This document shows, piece by piece, positions 36,704 through 44,723 of a stretch of DNA of 64,000 bases. The stretch comes from an uncultured Clostridia bacterium (lineage in GTDB: Bacteria > Bacillota > Clostridia > Oscillospirales > Acutalibacteraceae), in NCBI GenBank assembly GCA_945912145.1, contig CAMEBF010000007.1:36165-100164 (forward strand), given 5' to 3'. The notes below the pieces were generated by a model. That model was not told the origin of the DNA, did not search any database, and saw only the letters and a program-made list of their open reading frames with translations. The first letter of the stretch is position 1; the number at the start of each line of letters is the position of its first letter. The translations under genes and the position numbers were made by a program.

Positions 36704-37500
36704 GCGTCCTCCAGCTCCGGTTTGTATTTGTATTTCGCATTGTTCGCCAGTGCGCCGGCGATGATAATCAGGTCAAGGAGCACCGCGAACGGCACGATCA
36801 GCCAGCCCGGATGCCACGGAACCAGCCGCAGCCCGCCGAGCAGGACATACACCATCGGCGATGCCGCCACGATATAGATCAGATAATTGATGATTCGCAT
36901 TTTTTGTTTGGTGATCGTCGCATAGATCGCGTCTGCCGCGTACAGGCAGATGACGCCGAACGGAAAGAGTACCCAGGCGTCGGGCAAATGGAGTGCCGCC
37001 ATCGCGATTAAGAATACACAGACTGTTGCGCACATGACGGCAAGCGCCAGCATGACACGTGCGATCGGGTGGAAGAGCTGCCTCTGCCGTGTGATCCGGC
37101 GGATTCCCTCACTCAGAAGAAAGATCACCCAGATTAAGATGCCGTCCGGCACGAGAACCCACGCCGGCGACCATCTCTGCGTCAGAAATCCGATCGCCAG
37201 AAACACCAGAACGCAGGCAATCGCAACGATGGGTGTGCCGAAGATCATCAGACGGTTGAAATACTTGTCTCGCCGTTTCAGGCGGTCTTTTTCGCAGAAG
37301 CGCCGGTAATCGCCGGGCAGATCGGGAAATTCACTGATGACCAGATCATACAACACCTTTTCGTCGCGCAGTCCCGCATGCGTGATTTCGGCGGCGCGTG
37401 CCGTCATTCTGTCGAGCAGCTGCCGTTTATAGCGATACAAGGTGCCGTTATCTTTCTCGCCCTGAAAGGTCATTTCAATGTAGTCTACATAACTCTGCAT
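36688..37500 (-). CDS. membrane protein with permease-prefix-like N-terminus
   Basis: 270 aa. Residues 1-90 are soluble (VDYIEMTFQGEKDNGTLYRYKRQLLDRMTARAAEITHAGL, DLVISEFPDLPGDYRRFCE), like the 'permease prefix' domain found before some ABC permeases. Residues 95-260 hold about six hydrophobic helices. No transport or catalytic motif is recognised. A promoter (TTTACA-17-TATAAT) is found upstream. It is translated in overlap with the acyltransferase gene, suggesting a joint envelope function (inference). Confidence 0.7.
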   Translation of the reverse strand: MQSYVDYIEMTFQGEKDNGTLYRYKRQLLDRMTARAAEITHAGLRDEKVLYDLVISEFPDLPGDYRRFCEKDRLKRRDKYFNRLMIFGTPIVAIACVLVFLAIGFLTQRWSPAWVLVPDGILIWVIFLLSEGIRRITRQRQLFHPIARVMLALAVMCATVCVFLIAMAALHLPDAWVLFPFGVICLYAADAIYATITKQKMRIINYLIYIVAASPMVYVLLGGLRLVPWHPGWLIVPFAVLLDLIIIAGALANNAKYKYKPELEDAWNEN

Positions 37501-37554
37501 AAAATACCTCCGAATGCTATATTGCGCGGAAGTTATTGAGGAATACGCGATACT

Positions 37555-37583
37555 ATTATAGCAAAGGCCATATAATTTGTAAA
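37555..37583 (-). promoter_or_regulatory. promoter of the membrane protein/acyltransferase pair
   Basis: Minus strand: TTTACA (37578-37583), 17-base spacer, TATAAT (37555-37560), about 55 bases before the start codon. Confidence 0.6.
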
Positions 37584-37613
37584 TGGAAATTAAGAATATA
37601 CGCAGATTGTTTC

Positions 37614-37645
37614 AAAAAAACGCGCCCTGCAAAAGCAAGACGCGT
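37614..37645 (-). terminator. intrinsic terminator of the thi uptake operon
   Basis: Minus-strand ACGCGTCTTGC-TTTT-GCAGGGCGCGT (two G-T pairs) followed by T6, 12 bases beyond the ATPase gene stop. Confidence 0.8.
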
Positions 37646-37656
37646 CAGATTGATTT

Positions 37657-38409
37657 TTATAACATATGCACGAGACTGCGTTTGTACGTCAAGAATTCAT
37701 CGGATAGTGTGAAATCGTCCGGTCGGGGCTTCGGCACATCGATCATCAGTTCCTTGGTGATCTTTCCCGGTTTCCCACCCATAACATAAATACGGTCGGA
37801 AAGCAGAATCGCTTCGTCGATATCGTGCGTAATGAACAGCGTTGACAGGTCGATCTCCTGCATGATGTGGAGATACCATTGGTGCATCGCTGATTTTGTC
37901 AGCGTGTCGAGCGCCGAAAACGGCTCGTCGAGCAGCGCGATGCCCTGAGAGGACAGATATGTCCGCAGGAGTGCCGCTCGTTGTCTCATGCCGCCGGAGA
38001 GCTGTGAGGGATATTTTTTTTCACAGCCCGCAAGTCCGAAGCGGTCGAAGAGCGCAGATGCCTTTTCTCTTGCCTCTTTCTTCTTTTTGCCGCGAATGAC
38101 AAGCGGTAAGGACACATTGTCCACAATCGTGCGGTAGGGAAGCAGCAGGTCTTTTTGCAGCATATAGCTGATGTGCCCCGGTTTTCCCGTGATGTCCTCA
38201 CTGTGAAGAAGCACCCGTCCCGTTTCCGGCGTGAGCAGCCCGGACAGAACGTTGAAAAGCGTCGTTTTGCCCGTGCCGCTCTGACCAATCAGAGAAACGA
38301 TTTCATTTTTTTTCAGATGAATGCTGATGTCCTCGATAATAACCGCGTCGCCGAATGATTTGGTGATGTGCTCGGCGGTTAGAATCGGTTCGTTAGCTGA
38401 GGTAGTCAT
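37657..38409 (-). CDS. thiZ: ABC transporter ATP-binding protein, ThiZ-like
   Basis: 250 aa ABC ATPase of the nitrate/sulfonate/taurine/pyrimidine group. Walker A is GQSGTGKTTLFNVLSG, Q-loop SYMLQKDLLLPYRT, signature LSGGMRQRAALLRTYL, Walker B GIALLDEPFSALD, H-loop ITHDIDEA. It energises the uptake system encoded by the two preceding genes. The start at 38409 lies inside the end of the binding-protein gene (17-base overlap), so translation is coupled; the frame upstream of it is not used. Confidence 0.88.
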   Translation of the reverse strand: MTTSANEPILTAEHITKSFGDAVIIEDISIHLKKNEIVSLIGQSGTGKTTLFNVLSGLLTPETGRVLLHSEDITGKPGHISYMLQKDLLLPYRTIVDNVSLPLVIRGKKKKEAREKASALFDRFGLAGCEKKYPSQLSGGMRQRAALLRTYLSSQGIALLDEPFSALDTLTKSAMHQWYLHIMQEIDLSTLFITHDIDEAILLSDRIYVMGGKPGKITKELMIDVPKPRPDDFTLSDEFLTYKRSLVHML

Positions 38410-39433
38410 TGGTGTAGCCGGTTCCGTGCGGAAGCTCTTTTGCGACGAGGTCGTTTTCATTGAGCCAATCATAGAAAGCGTCCCATCTCGCCGGGTCGAT
38501 TACACCCCAACTCTCCGCGTCAGCGATGTACTGACCGGAAATCCATGCCTGGCTCTGCTTGACAAGCTCTTCCGAGCCCTTGAGAGAACCGGTGTTGTCC
38601 GCGTCAATCAGAATCTGGGCGGCTTCATCGGGATTGGAAGCGGCGAACTCGTAGCCCTTTCTGACGGCGCTCAGGAAAGCTTTTGCCGTGTCGGGGTTCT
38701 CATTCAGGAAGTCGTTGTTTGCGATGATAACGGGCGTGTAATAATCGAATACGCTGTCGATGTCCTTGAAGAAGAAATAATCATACTCAAAGCCCTGGAC
38801 GTCGGCGTTGATGCAGCCCCATCCGTAGAATACCCAGATGGCATCCGTCTGATTCGCTTTGAGCGCGCCGGGCTCGTCTGTGATGGTGTTGGGGATCAGA
38901 TTGACACGGCTCCAGTCGCCGCCGTCCTTTTCGACGAGAGACTGTAACATCGCAATCTCAATGGGAGAATCCCATGTGGAATAGGTCTTGCCTGCAAGTC
39001 CCTTGGGAGTGTCGATGCCGTCGCCCTTGCGGGAGATAATGCCGGACGTGTTGTGCTGAAGAATCGCGGCTACAGCCGTGATGCCGAGCGGCTCTTCACC
39101 CGTGAACGCGGCAGCCAGCGTGTCCTGCGCCTCAATGGCGAACTGCGCTCTGCCGGAAGCGCACAGGGCGGAGGATGTGCTGTCCTCGATGAAGACGATG
39201 TCTACATCCAGACCGGCTTCCTCAAAATAACCTTTTTCCTTTGCGACATAGAGGCCGGTGTGGTTGGTATTGGGCGTCCAGTCGAGCGCGAATGTGATCT
39301 TGGTCAGATTCTTTGCCGGCTCACTGTTCGATTCGGCAGGCGTACTGCTTGCTTCGGGTGTTTTGTCAGCGGCGCAGGCGGTAAGGCCGAGCACCATCAA
39401 TAAAGAAAGAATAATGCAGAGAATTTTTTTCAT
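38393..39433 (-). CDS. thiY: ThiY-like pyrimidine/thiamine precursor binding protein
   Basis: 346 aa. The signal sequence MKKILCIILSLLMVLGLTAC ends in a lipobox (LTAC), giving a lipid-anchored substrate-binding protein. The body is of the NMT1/THI5-like type: KITFALDWTPNTNHTGLYVAKEKGYFEEAGLDVDIVF is the standard opening of ThiY. Such proteins bind formylaminopyrimidine or HMP for thiamine salvage. ATG 39433 follows AAAGGAGAC and overlaps the permease stop (ATGA). The TPP riboswitch upstream supports this ligand class. Confidence 0.9.
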   Translation of the reverse strand: MKKILCIILSLLMVLGLTACAADKTPEASSTPAESNSEPAKNLTKITFALDWTPNTNHTGLYVAKEKGYFEEAGLDVDIVFIEDSTSSALCASGRAQFAIEAQDTLAAAFTGEEPLGITAVAAILQHNTSGIISRKGDGIDTPKGLAGKTYSTWDSPIEIAMLQSLVEKDGGDWSRVNLIPNTITDEPGALKANQTDAIWVFYGWGCINADVQGFEYDYFFFKDIDSVFDYYTPVIIANNDFLNENPDTAKAFLSAVRKGYEFAASNPDEAAQILIDADNTGSLKGSEELVKQSQAWISGQYIADAESWGVIDPARWDAFYDWLNENDLVAKELPHGTGYTNDYLS

Positions 39434-40206
39434 TGTTTTTTGTCTCCTTTTCTCTCCCATGGCATGATCGCTTTGCGCACCAGCGTCACGATCAGCATCA
39501 AGAGAAGACTGATCATAATAATCAGAATGATAACTGCAAACATTTTATCAAACTGATAGGCTTTGCGGACCCGCGTCATGTAGACGCCGAGCCCCTCAAA
39601 TCCACCGAGCCATTCGGCGATGACAGCGCCCACAATCGCGTAGGACGCGGAAATCTTGAGTCCCGCGAAGAAATGGCTCAGAGAGGACGGAAGCTTAATG
39701 TAACGGAAAATTTTCAGATTGTTTGCGCCCATGCTCCGTAAAAGGGAAATCGCGTCCGGGTCGGCACTGCGGAAGCCGTCGAGCATTCCCACGGTAATCG
39801 GGAAAAACGTCGTCAGCACAACCAACGTGATCTTCGGCGCCATGCCGAAGCCCATCCAGAGCAAGAGAATCGGCGCGATGGCGACCGTCGGGATCGTCTG
39901 AGAAATGACGAGCAGCGGATAGATCGCGTTGTAGAGCAGGGAAAACCTGTCCATAAGCGACGCGGTGATGAACGCCAACACAATGCCGATGCCGAGACCT
40001 GCCGCCGCCTCCGAAAGCGTCGTCGCGGAATGCGCCATCATGGTGGGAAAATCGTTGATAAAGGCTCTCGCAACGTCCGCCGGAGACGGGAGCATATACG
40101 AGGGTACCGCTTCAAAGCCGCATGCCGCCGCCCAGATGACGATCAGCAGCGCGATGGCGAAGATGGGCGACAGCTTATTGGTGATGCTTTGTAACTTTCT
40201 GGTCAA
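39430..40206 (-). CDS. thiX: ABC permease, ThiX-like
   Basis: 258 aa with about six membrane spans and the BPD-transport EAA-type loop (EAAAGLGIG... and SMGANNLKIFRYIKLPSSLSHFFAGLKISASYAIVGAVIAEWLGG). It is the membrane channel for the ThiY/ThiZ pair. The frame starts with TTG at 40206, within the end of the preceding gene (32-base overlap), and no later methionine gives a complete first helix. It lies in the riboswitch-led operon. Confidence 0.88.
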   Translation of the reverse strand: MTRKLQSITNKLSPIFAIALLIVIWAAACGFEAVPSYMLPSPADVARAFINDFPTMMAHSATTLSEAAAGLGIGIVLAFITASLMDRFSLLYNAIYPLLVISQTIPTVAIAPILLLWMGFGMAPKITLVVLTTFFPITVGMLDGFRSADPDAISLLRSMGANNLKIFRYIKLPSSLSHFFAGLKISASYAIVGAVIAEWLGGFEGLGVYMTRVRKAYQFDKMFAVIILIIMISLLLMLIVTLVRKAIMPWERKGDKKQ

Positions 40207-40474
40207 TGGTCATCACACCGCCCTCCGGCTTGTAGCTTACCTTGATATAAGCGGAAACGCCGGGACAGCCTGCCTTGATGGCGACGTGCTGACACTCTTT
40301 GACAATGTCCATAAGCTGATCGTAATCGTCGCCCTCAATCGTCGTCTCAAACGGCCCGACATAATAACTGAGCCCTGTGCTTTTGATGTACGCGATGACC
40401 TCGTCAACGATTCGAACGACCTCTTCGTCCCCCTGAACGGCGGGGAGAACCTGAATGGCTACGCTTGCCTGCAT
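40175..40474 (-). CDS. thiamine-binding protein (YkoF/MTH1187 family)
   Basis: 99 aa, ferredoxin-like fold family formerly DUF77. VAIQVLPAVQGDEEVVRIVDEVIAYIKSTGLSYYVGPFETTIEG and DIVKECQHVAIKAGCPGVSAYIKVSYKPEGG are its two conserved blocks. MTH1187/YkoF proteins bind thiamine or its pyrimidine moiety. Here the gene is first behind the TPP riboswitch and overlaps the permease gene, so it probably senses or buffers the imported ligand in the cytoplasm. AGGAGG precedes the ATG. Confidence 0.88.
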   Translation of the reverse strand: MQASVAIQVLPAVQGDEEVVRIVDEVIAYIKSTGLSYYVGPFETTIEGDDYDQLMDIVKECQHVAIKAGCPGVSAYIKVSYKPEGGVMTIDQKVTKHHQ

Positions 40475-40491
40475 AAAAATTACCTCCTAAT

Positions 40492-40645
40492 AAAAAATTC
40501 CCTGCGGACGACACCGAGGGAAAACGGATTGTGGACACAATGCTATTTAGTCACAGTTCAATTCCTACGGCGGCATTATCCGCATCAGGTTTGAGGGTTC
40601 CGCTCTGCGCGATCTCAGCCGGCGTACCGCCAGCACCCCTTAAAT
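40492..40645 (-). promoter_or_regulatory. TPP riboswitch with terminator platform
   Basis: On the minus strand the THI-box is nearly canonical: GGGGTGC..., GGCTGAGAT, ACCC, AACCTGATGCGGATAATGCC and CGTAGGAA, covering about 40645-40556. It is followed by a terminator hairpin TTCCCT/AGGGAA (40498-40522) with T6. Thiamine pyrophosphate should fold the aptamer and stop transcription of the uptake operon. Confidence 0.95.
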
Positions 40646-40660
40646 TGTTTATGCGAGACT

Positions 40661-40689
40661 ATGGTAGCACAGTTTTTCCGTTTTGTCAA
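40661..40689 (-). promoter_or_regulatory. promoter of the thi uptake operon
   Basis: Minus strand TTGACA (40684-40689), 17-base spacer, TACCAT (40661-40666), directly upstream of the riboswitch. Confidence 0.65.
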
Positions 40690-40736
40690 TGCCGAAAAGG
40701 AAGATTTTTTGCAGCACTTGCAAATATGCTCACGAT

Positions 40737-40799
40737 GTTGTATAATCAAACCCGTAGGGTTTCCGAAAATGCACTTTGCACTTTGAACTTTGCACATTA
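40737..40799. repeat. partial third copy of the intergenic hairpin repeat
   Basis: Contains AAACCC-GTA-GGGTTT followed by TCCGAAAATGCACTTTGCA and CAAAGT-type reiterations, matching one end of the repeats at 4194 and 7016. The stem has changed on both sides relative to AAGCCC/GGGCTT, so pairing is kept. Confidence 0.65.
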
Positions 40800-40846
40800 A
40801 AAGGAAAGACTTTTGTACAATGAATTGATACACTTGGTGACACACT

Positions 40847-41506
40847 ATGAACACTTGCTACATCATCTGCGCAGGGGACGCGGATAAAATTGAAATCCAA
40901 AAGGAACCGGGCGATCTGATTATCGCTGCGGATAACGGTCTGACGCATTGCCGCAAAAACGGCATCGTGCCCGATCTGGTGCTTGGCGATTTCGATTCGC
41001 TGGGGTACGTCCCTGACGGTCGGAACGTCCTGACGCTCCCTGTGGCAAAGGACGATACCGATACCTCTTTCGCCGTAAAGTCCGCGATGGAAAAGGGCTA
41101 TCGCCGGTTTATCCTGTTCGGCGCGGCAGGCGGCAAACGGCCGGAGCATACCTACGCCAATATGGCACTGCTTGCGTTTATTGCCAAAAACGGCGCGCAG
41201 GGTTTTATGGACTGCGGCGGCTACACGATCACGGCGATTACCGACAGTGAGATTCGCTTTCCTGAAAATTTGCAGGGAGACGTCTCTGTTTTTTCTTTCG
41301 ACGACCGCAGTGATGGCGTGACGGAAGAGGGGCTTCTCTATTCGCTGACCGACGCCGTAATGGTGAACAGCATGGTGACGGGTATCAGTAATTCTTTTAC
41401 GGGGCAGGAGAGCCGGATCAGCGTGAAAAAGGGTACGCTGCTCGTGTATTTTGCAGGCAAACCGTCCGACGCAACGGTGCTGAAAAATGCGAAAACAGAA
41501 AAATAA
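40847..41506 (+). CDS. thiN: thiamine pyrophosphokinase
   Basis: 219 aa. Motifs LIIAADNGLTHCRKNGIVPDLVLGDFDSLG (Asp-rich Mg/ATP site), LPVAKDDTDTSFAVKSAMEKGY and GAAGGKRPEHTYANMALL identify a thiamine diphosphokinase; the C-terminal half (VSVFSFDDRS...VTGISNSFTGQ) is the thiamine-binding beta-sandwich. It makes TPP from thiamine and ATP, and is divergent from the TPP-controlled uptake operon, so import and activation lie side by side. Confidence 0.93.
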   Translation: MNTCYIICAGDADKIEIQKEPGDLIIAADNGLTHCRKNGIVPDLVLGDFDSLGYVPDGRNVLTLPVAKDDTDTSFAVKSAMEKGYRRFILFGAAGGKRPEHTYANMALLAFIAKNGAQGFMDCGGYTITAITDSEIRFPENLQGDVSVFSFDDRSDGVTEEGLLYSLTDAVMVNSMVTGISNSFTGQESRISVKKGTLLVYFAGKPSDATVLKNAKTEK

Positions 41507-41524
41507 AAAATTCCAAAAAAACTC

Positions 41525-41553
41525 TTGACAAATGAATCATAATACGATATAAT
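41525..41553 (+). promoter_or_regulatory. consensus promoter of tRNA-Gln
   Basis: TTGACA (41525-41530), 17-base spacer, TATAAT (41548-41553): both hexamers exact. Confidence 0.92.
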
Positions 41554-41565
41554 AGCTTTCGTCTT

Positions 41566-41639
41566 AGAGGAATGGTGTAACGGTAGCACGACAGACTCTG
41601 ACTCTGTTTGTTGGGGTTCGAATCCCTATTCCTCTGCCA
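41566..41639 (+). tRNA. tRNA-Gln (anticodon CUG)
   Basis: 74 bases fold fully: acceptor AGAGGAA/TTCCTCT, anticodon stem ACAGA/TCTGT with loop CTCTGAC (CTG at positions 34-36, decoding CAG), T-arm TGGGG-TTCGAAT-CCCTA, and an encoded CCA end. Confidence 0.96.
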
Positions 41640-41640
41640 C

Positions 41641-41685
41641 AAAAAGAAAACGCTTTTGTCATTTCGACAAAGGCGTTTTCTTTTT
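41641..41685 (+). terminator. terminator after tRNA-Gln
   Basis: A stem of about 20 bp (41641-41660 with 41666-41685) whose right arm ends in GTTTTCTTTTT; it starts one base after the CCA end. Confidence 0.9.
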
Positions 41686-41686
41686 G

Positions 41687-41867
41687 AACGAAGTGTGCCT
41701 GTCGGCACGTGAAGTTTGCTTCGCAAGTGAAGTTGCCGTCGGCAGTGAAGTGTCTGCGGACGAGAGAAGCACACTTCACTTTACTTTGTGCGTAGCACAA
41801 TACTTCACGGAAGTCAGACTTCCGCTTCACATGCCGCCATGCGGCATACTTCACCAAAGCTTGCATT
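41687..41867. repeat. hairpin array with GTGAAGT/ACTTCAC linkers
   Basis: At least seven small hairpins of different sequence, for example GCC-TGT-CGGC, TTGC-TTC-GCAA, GCC-GTC-GGC, GTC-TGC-GGAC, GGAAGTC-A-GACTTCC and ATGCCGC-C-ATGCGGCAT. In the left half they are separated by GTGAAGT, in the right half by its complement ACTTCAC, so the whole array is itself a large inverted repeat. It lies between the tRNA-Gln terminator and the four-helix-bundle gene. Confidence 0.8.
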
Positions 41868-41911
41868 TTAATCGGCGTTATGGTATGATTGAATCTATAG
41901 GAGGGATTCCT

Positions 41912-42259
41912 TTGACGGAAAGTAAATTAAGAACAAAATCCATGGACTTTGCTGTTGCGATCATTAACCTTGTCAAGGAATTAAAGCAGAAAAAAGAATC
42001 CATCATTGCCAATCAGATCGGCCGTAGCGGCACGTCCATCGGCGCGAACATCCGAGAAGCGCAGTACGCCCACGGAAAGGCGGACTTTATTGCAAAATTA
42101 CAAATCGCTCTGAAGGAAGCAAATGAAACGGGGTATTGGCTGGAGCTTCTGTATAAAACCTCTTATATTTCTGATGAAGAATATAAAGCCTTGGATTCCG
42201 ACTGTACGAGCATTCGCGTGATGCTGATTTCTTCAATCCGAACCGCCAAAGGCGAATAA
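41912..42259 (+). CDS. four-helix-bundle protein (23S rRNA intervening-sequence protein family)
   Basis: 115 aa, all helical. SMDFAVAIINLVKEL, SIIANQIGRSGTSIGANIREAQYAHGKADFIAKLQIALKEANETGYWLELL is the hallmark of the IVP/S23 family (also related to the Avd protein of diversity-generating retroelements). Family members lie in intervening sequences of 23S rRNA or in orphan positions; biochemical function is unsettled. The start is taken as TTG 41912 because AGGAGGG lies six to seven bases upstream; the frame is open back to 41684 but only by reading through the hairpin array. Confidence 0.85.
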   Translation: MTESKLRTKSMDFAVAIINLVKELKQKKESIIANQIGRSGTSIGANIREAQYAHGKADFIAKLQIALKEANETGYWLELLYKTSYISDEEYKALDSDCTSIRVMLISSIRTAKGE

Positions 42260-42302
42260 ATTATTTTGAGCTATAGTTTTTATTCAATAAAAGGTTGTTT
42301 GC

Positions 42303-42836
42303 ATGGAGAAGCTTGTGTTAAAAATCCCGACAAGGCAATTTAGCGATCAAATCATGTCTTTCCGTCAGGAATTGCTGCAAAGCGGCAGTTCCATGGACGG
42401 CTGCGGTTCCCTGCGGAGAACGGAAAACCCGGAAGACTGGTTCCGGGAGATTGAATCGCTTTCCAAAAAAGAAACTCTTCCGGCGAACCGGGTCGTTTCT
42501 ACCCAATTCTTCTATGTACGCGAACGGGATGACCGACTTGTCGGCATGATTCAGATCCGTCACGAGCTGAATGATTATCTCAAAAACTATGCGGGACATA
42601 TCGGCTATTGTGTCCGGCCTTCCGAACGACAAAAAGGATATGCCAAGCAGATGCTGCATGACTGCCTTTCGTATTGCCGTAAGCTCGGATTGACAAAAGT
42701 ATTGGTGGCGTGTATCGATTCCAACGAGGCAAGCCGCAGAACCATTCTGGCAAACGGCGGCGTCTATGAATCCACCGTATTGGAACCGGAAATTGCCGTC
42801 AATCTGGAACGATATTGGATTGATCTGACTTGTTGA
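42303..42836 (+). CDS. GNAT-family N-acetyltransferase
   Basis: 177 aa. The acetyl-CoA site is visible in HIGYCVRPSERQKGYAKQMLHDCLSYCRKLGL (motif A, R/QxxGxA), preceded by LVGMIQIRHELNDYL and followed by VLVACIDSNEASRRTILANGG (motif B). It moves an acetyl group to an unknown amine, possibly a small molecule or antibiotic. ATG 42303 follows AAAGG at moderate distance. It is a single gene with its own terminator. Confidence 0.88.
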   Translation: MEKLVLKIPTRQFSDQIMSFRQELLQSGSSMDGCGSLRRTENPEDWFREIESLSKKETLPANRVVSTQFFYVRERDDRLVGMIQIRHELNDYLKNYAGHIGYCVRPSERQKGYAKQMLHDCLSYCRKLGLTKVLVACIDSNEASRRTILANGGVYESTVLEPEIAVNLERYWIDLTC

Positions 42837-42870
42837 CGCTGCCATGAATACCGAATTTAACCAAAGGTTC

Positions 42871-42902
42871 CCGGAACAGTCCGCCGACTGCTCCGGTTTT
42901 TT
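42871..42902 (+). terminator. intrinsic terminator after the GNAT gene
   Basis: CCGGAACAGTC-CGCC-GACTGCTCCGG (one mismatch) followed by T6. Confidence 0.8.
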
Positions 42903-43042
42903 CTTTCGTGAAAAAATACCGCTTCCGTCTTGCAATTTGTCAGAATCTGCGGTATGCTATGAAAAGAAGCTATATTGCGCAATCCCGTCAAACTGCTGCG
43001 GCAGGAAACGCCGGATATTTTTACGGATAGGAGATCACTCAA

Positions 43043-44641
43043 ATGATAAAAGGAACGGAAACCGAAGAACTGCTGCTGCCATTAAAAATCGTGGCAAGTT
43101 ACCATACGGAAAATGCCGACGTTCTGCTTAACGAAAAACCCTCCTGCGTATCGCTTTTCGGAAAGACGTCGGAACAGCCCGTTTTGCTTTGCGGAAACGG
43201 CGCCTATATCCTGCTGGATTTCGGCAGAGAGATTGGCGGTGGAATCCGCATCATCACGTCTGATGCGCCGGACGGCGCAAAGCTCCATATCCGCTTCGGC
43301 GAATCGCTTTCGGAAACTCGGGCTGCTCTCGGCGAGAAAAACGCCGGCAACGATCATTCTCCGCGTGATATGGTCGTTCCCGTCAGCGCGCTTTCCGACC
43401 TCACCTTCGGGCAGACGGCGTTCCGCTTTGTATGGGTGGAAGCGGTCGGTGACGGTGATCTCACCATACAGAGCGTCATGGCGGTCAGACGGTTCACGCA
43501 ATACCCGTACGAAGGCTTTATTGAGACAGACGACGAGGAGATCAACCGGATTCTCTCTACCGCCGCTTATACGATTCACATGAACTGTCAAAACGGCTAT
43601 ATCTGGGACGGCGTTAAGCGTGACCGCCTTGTGTGGTCGGGAGATCTGCATCAGGAGATCGTCACGGCGGCGTACTTGTTCGGCGATATTGCAAATATCC
43701 CGAATTCGCTTGCATTCCTGCGGGACGACACGAAAGACGGCGAATGGGTCAATCGGATTCCGACCTATTCGGCGTGGTGGGTTGTTAATTTCTGCAGCTA
43801 TTATAACCTTAGCGGAAATCGGGAATTTTTTGATGGGAATATTGCCTTTGCACGTGACATCTTCCGGCAGATGAATGATTGCGTCGCGGAAAACGGCGAG
43901 ATGCACTTCCCAAATGCCGGTATGGAGTTTTTCCTGGACTGGCCGACGTATGAAACGCCGGACGCCGTAACAGGAACGGCGGCTCTGATCGTTTTTGCGG
44001 CAAAATGTTTTCTGCGTTATGAAGATAACGACGACGCGGAAGCCCTGTGTGAAAAGCTCAATCCCTACCTGAATGTGGAGACAAAAAGCAAACAGGTCAG
44101 GGCGTTTCAGGTGCTCGCAGGAGGCGATTCCGACGGCGCGGCAGCGCAGCTCGAAAAAGACGGCGCGCACGGTTTTTCCACCTTTATGAGCTACTATATC
44201 CTCTCCGCCGATGCCATGTCCGGCGGCAGGGATATGCTCCCGCTTATTAAAAGCTATTTCGGCGGTATGCTTTCCCGCGGTGCGACCACCTTCTGGGAGG
44301 ATTTCGATCTCGACTGGCTCGACGGTTCGGGTCGCATCGATGAAATGCCCGATGACGGTCAGAAAAACCTCCACGGCGATTACGGCAATTACTGCTATCG
44401 TGGCTTCCGGCATTCGCTTTGCCACGGCTGGAGTGCCGGCGTCTATGCGTTTTTCGTGGAATACGTGCTCGGCATCCGCCTTGAGAACGGCGTTCTTGCC
44501 TCTGTCGAACCGCATCTGTCGGGGCTGACGCATATCAAAGCGGAGATTCCGCGTGCTGAGGGAATGCTCTGTATAGAGATTCAGGACGGAAATATCATCT
44601 GTCAGAGTATTCAGGATCGGTCTTACCGCAACGAGATTTAA
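43043..44641 (+). CDS. alpha-L-rhamnosidase-like (GH78-type) glycosidase
   Basis: 532 aa. A beta-sandwich N-terminus (LDFGREIGGGIRI...LHIRFGES, FRFVWVEA) is followed by an (alpha/alpha)6 barrel starting with NCQNGYIWDGVKRDRLVWSGDLHQE and a C-terminal jelly-roll strand set. The layout is that of GH78-type rhamnosidases. The conserved block that in RhaB reads RxExxxWxGD is here RDRLVWSGD, so the first glutamate is Arg; this variant occurs in a clade of related proteins (recollection) and the substrate may differ. There is no signal peptide, so it acts on imported oligosaccharide. TAGGAGA precedes the ATG. Confidence 0.8.
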   Translation: MIKGTETEELLLPLKIVASYHTENADVLLNEKPSCVSLFGKTSEQPVLLCGNGAYILLDFGREIGGGIRIITSDAPDGAKLHIRFGESLSETRAALGEKNAGNDHSPRDMVVPVSALSDLTFGQTAFRFVWVEAVGDGDLTIQSVMAVRRFTQYPYEGFIETDDEEINRILSTAAYTIHMNCQNGYIWDGVKRDRLVWSGDLHQEIVTAAYLFGDIANIPNSLAFLRDDTKDGEWVNRIPTYSAWWVVNFCSYYNLSGNREFFDGNIAFARDIFRQMNDCVAENGEMHFPNAGMEFFLDWPTYETPDAVTGTAALIVFAAKCFLRYEDNDDAEALCEKLNPYLNVETKSKQVRAFQVLAGGDSDGAAAQLEKDGAHGFSTFMSYYILSADAMSGGRDMLPLIKSYFGGMLSRGATTFWEDFDLDWLDGSGRIDEMPDDGQKNLHGDYGNYCYRGFRHSLCHGWSAGVYAFFVEYVLGIRLENGVLASVEPHLSGLTHIKAEIPRAEGMLCIEIQDGNIICQSIQDRSYRNEI

Positions 44642-44668
44642 CATTAAGAAATTTTTTTGAAAAACCTC

Positions 44669-44699
44669 TTGACTCTGACGTTGCGTCATAGTGTATGAT
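44669..44699 (+). promoter_or_regulatory. MerR-type promoter with operator dyad
   Basis: TTGACT (44669-44674) and TATGAT (44694-44699) are 19 bases apart, the over-long spacing that MerR proteins correct. The spacer region carries ACTCTGACG-TTG-CGTCATAGT, an eight-of-nine dyad. It precedes the MerR/TipAS gene by 25 bases, so autoregulation is very likely. Confidence 0.85.
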
Positions 44700-44723
44700 G
44701 CACTTGCACGGGAGGGAAAAGCC

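Noticed and set aside
41687..41867. CRISPR array
   Set aside because: The repeated unit is a 7-base linker, the intervening segments are self-complementary hairpins, orientation flips in the middle and no cas gene is present.
41684..41911. N-terminal extension of the four-helix-bundle protein through the hairpin array
   Set aside because: The frame is open only by chance through the array; a good ribosome site and family start lie at 41912.
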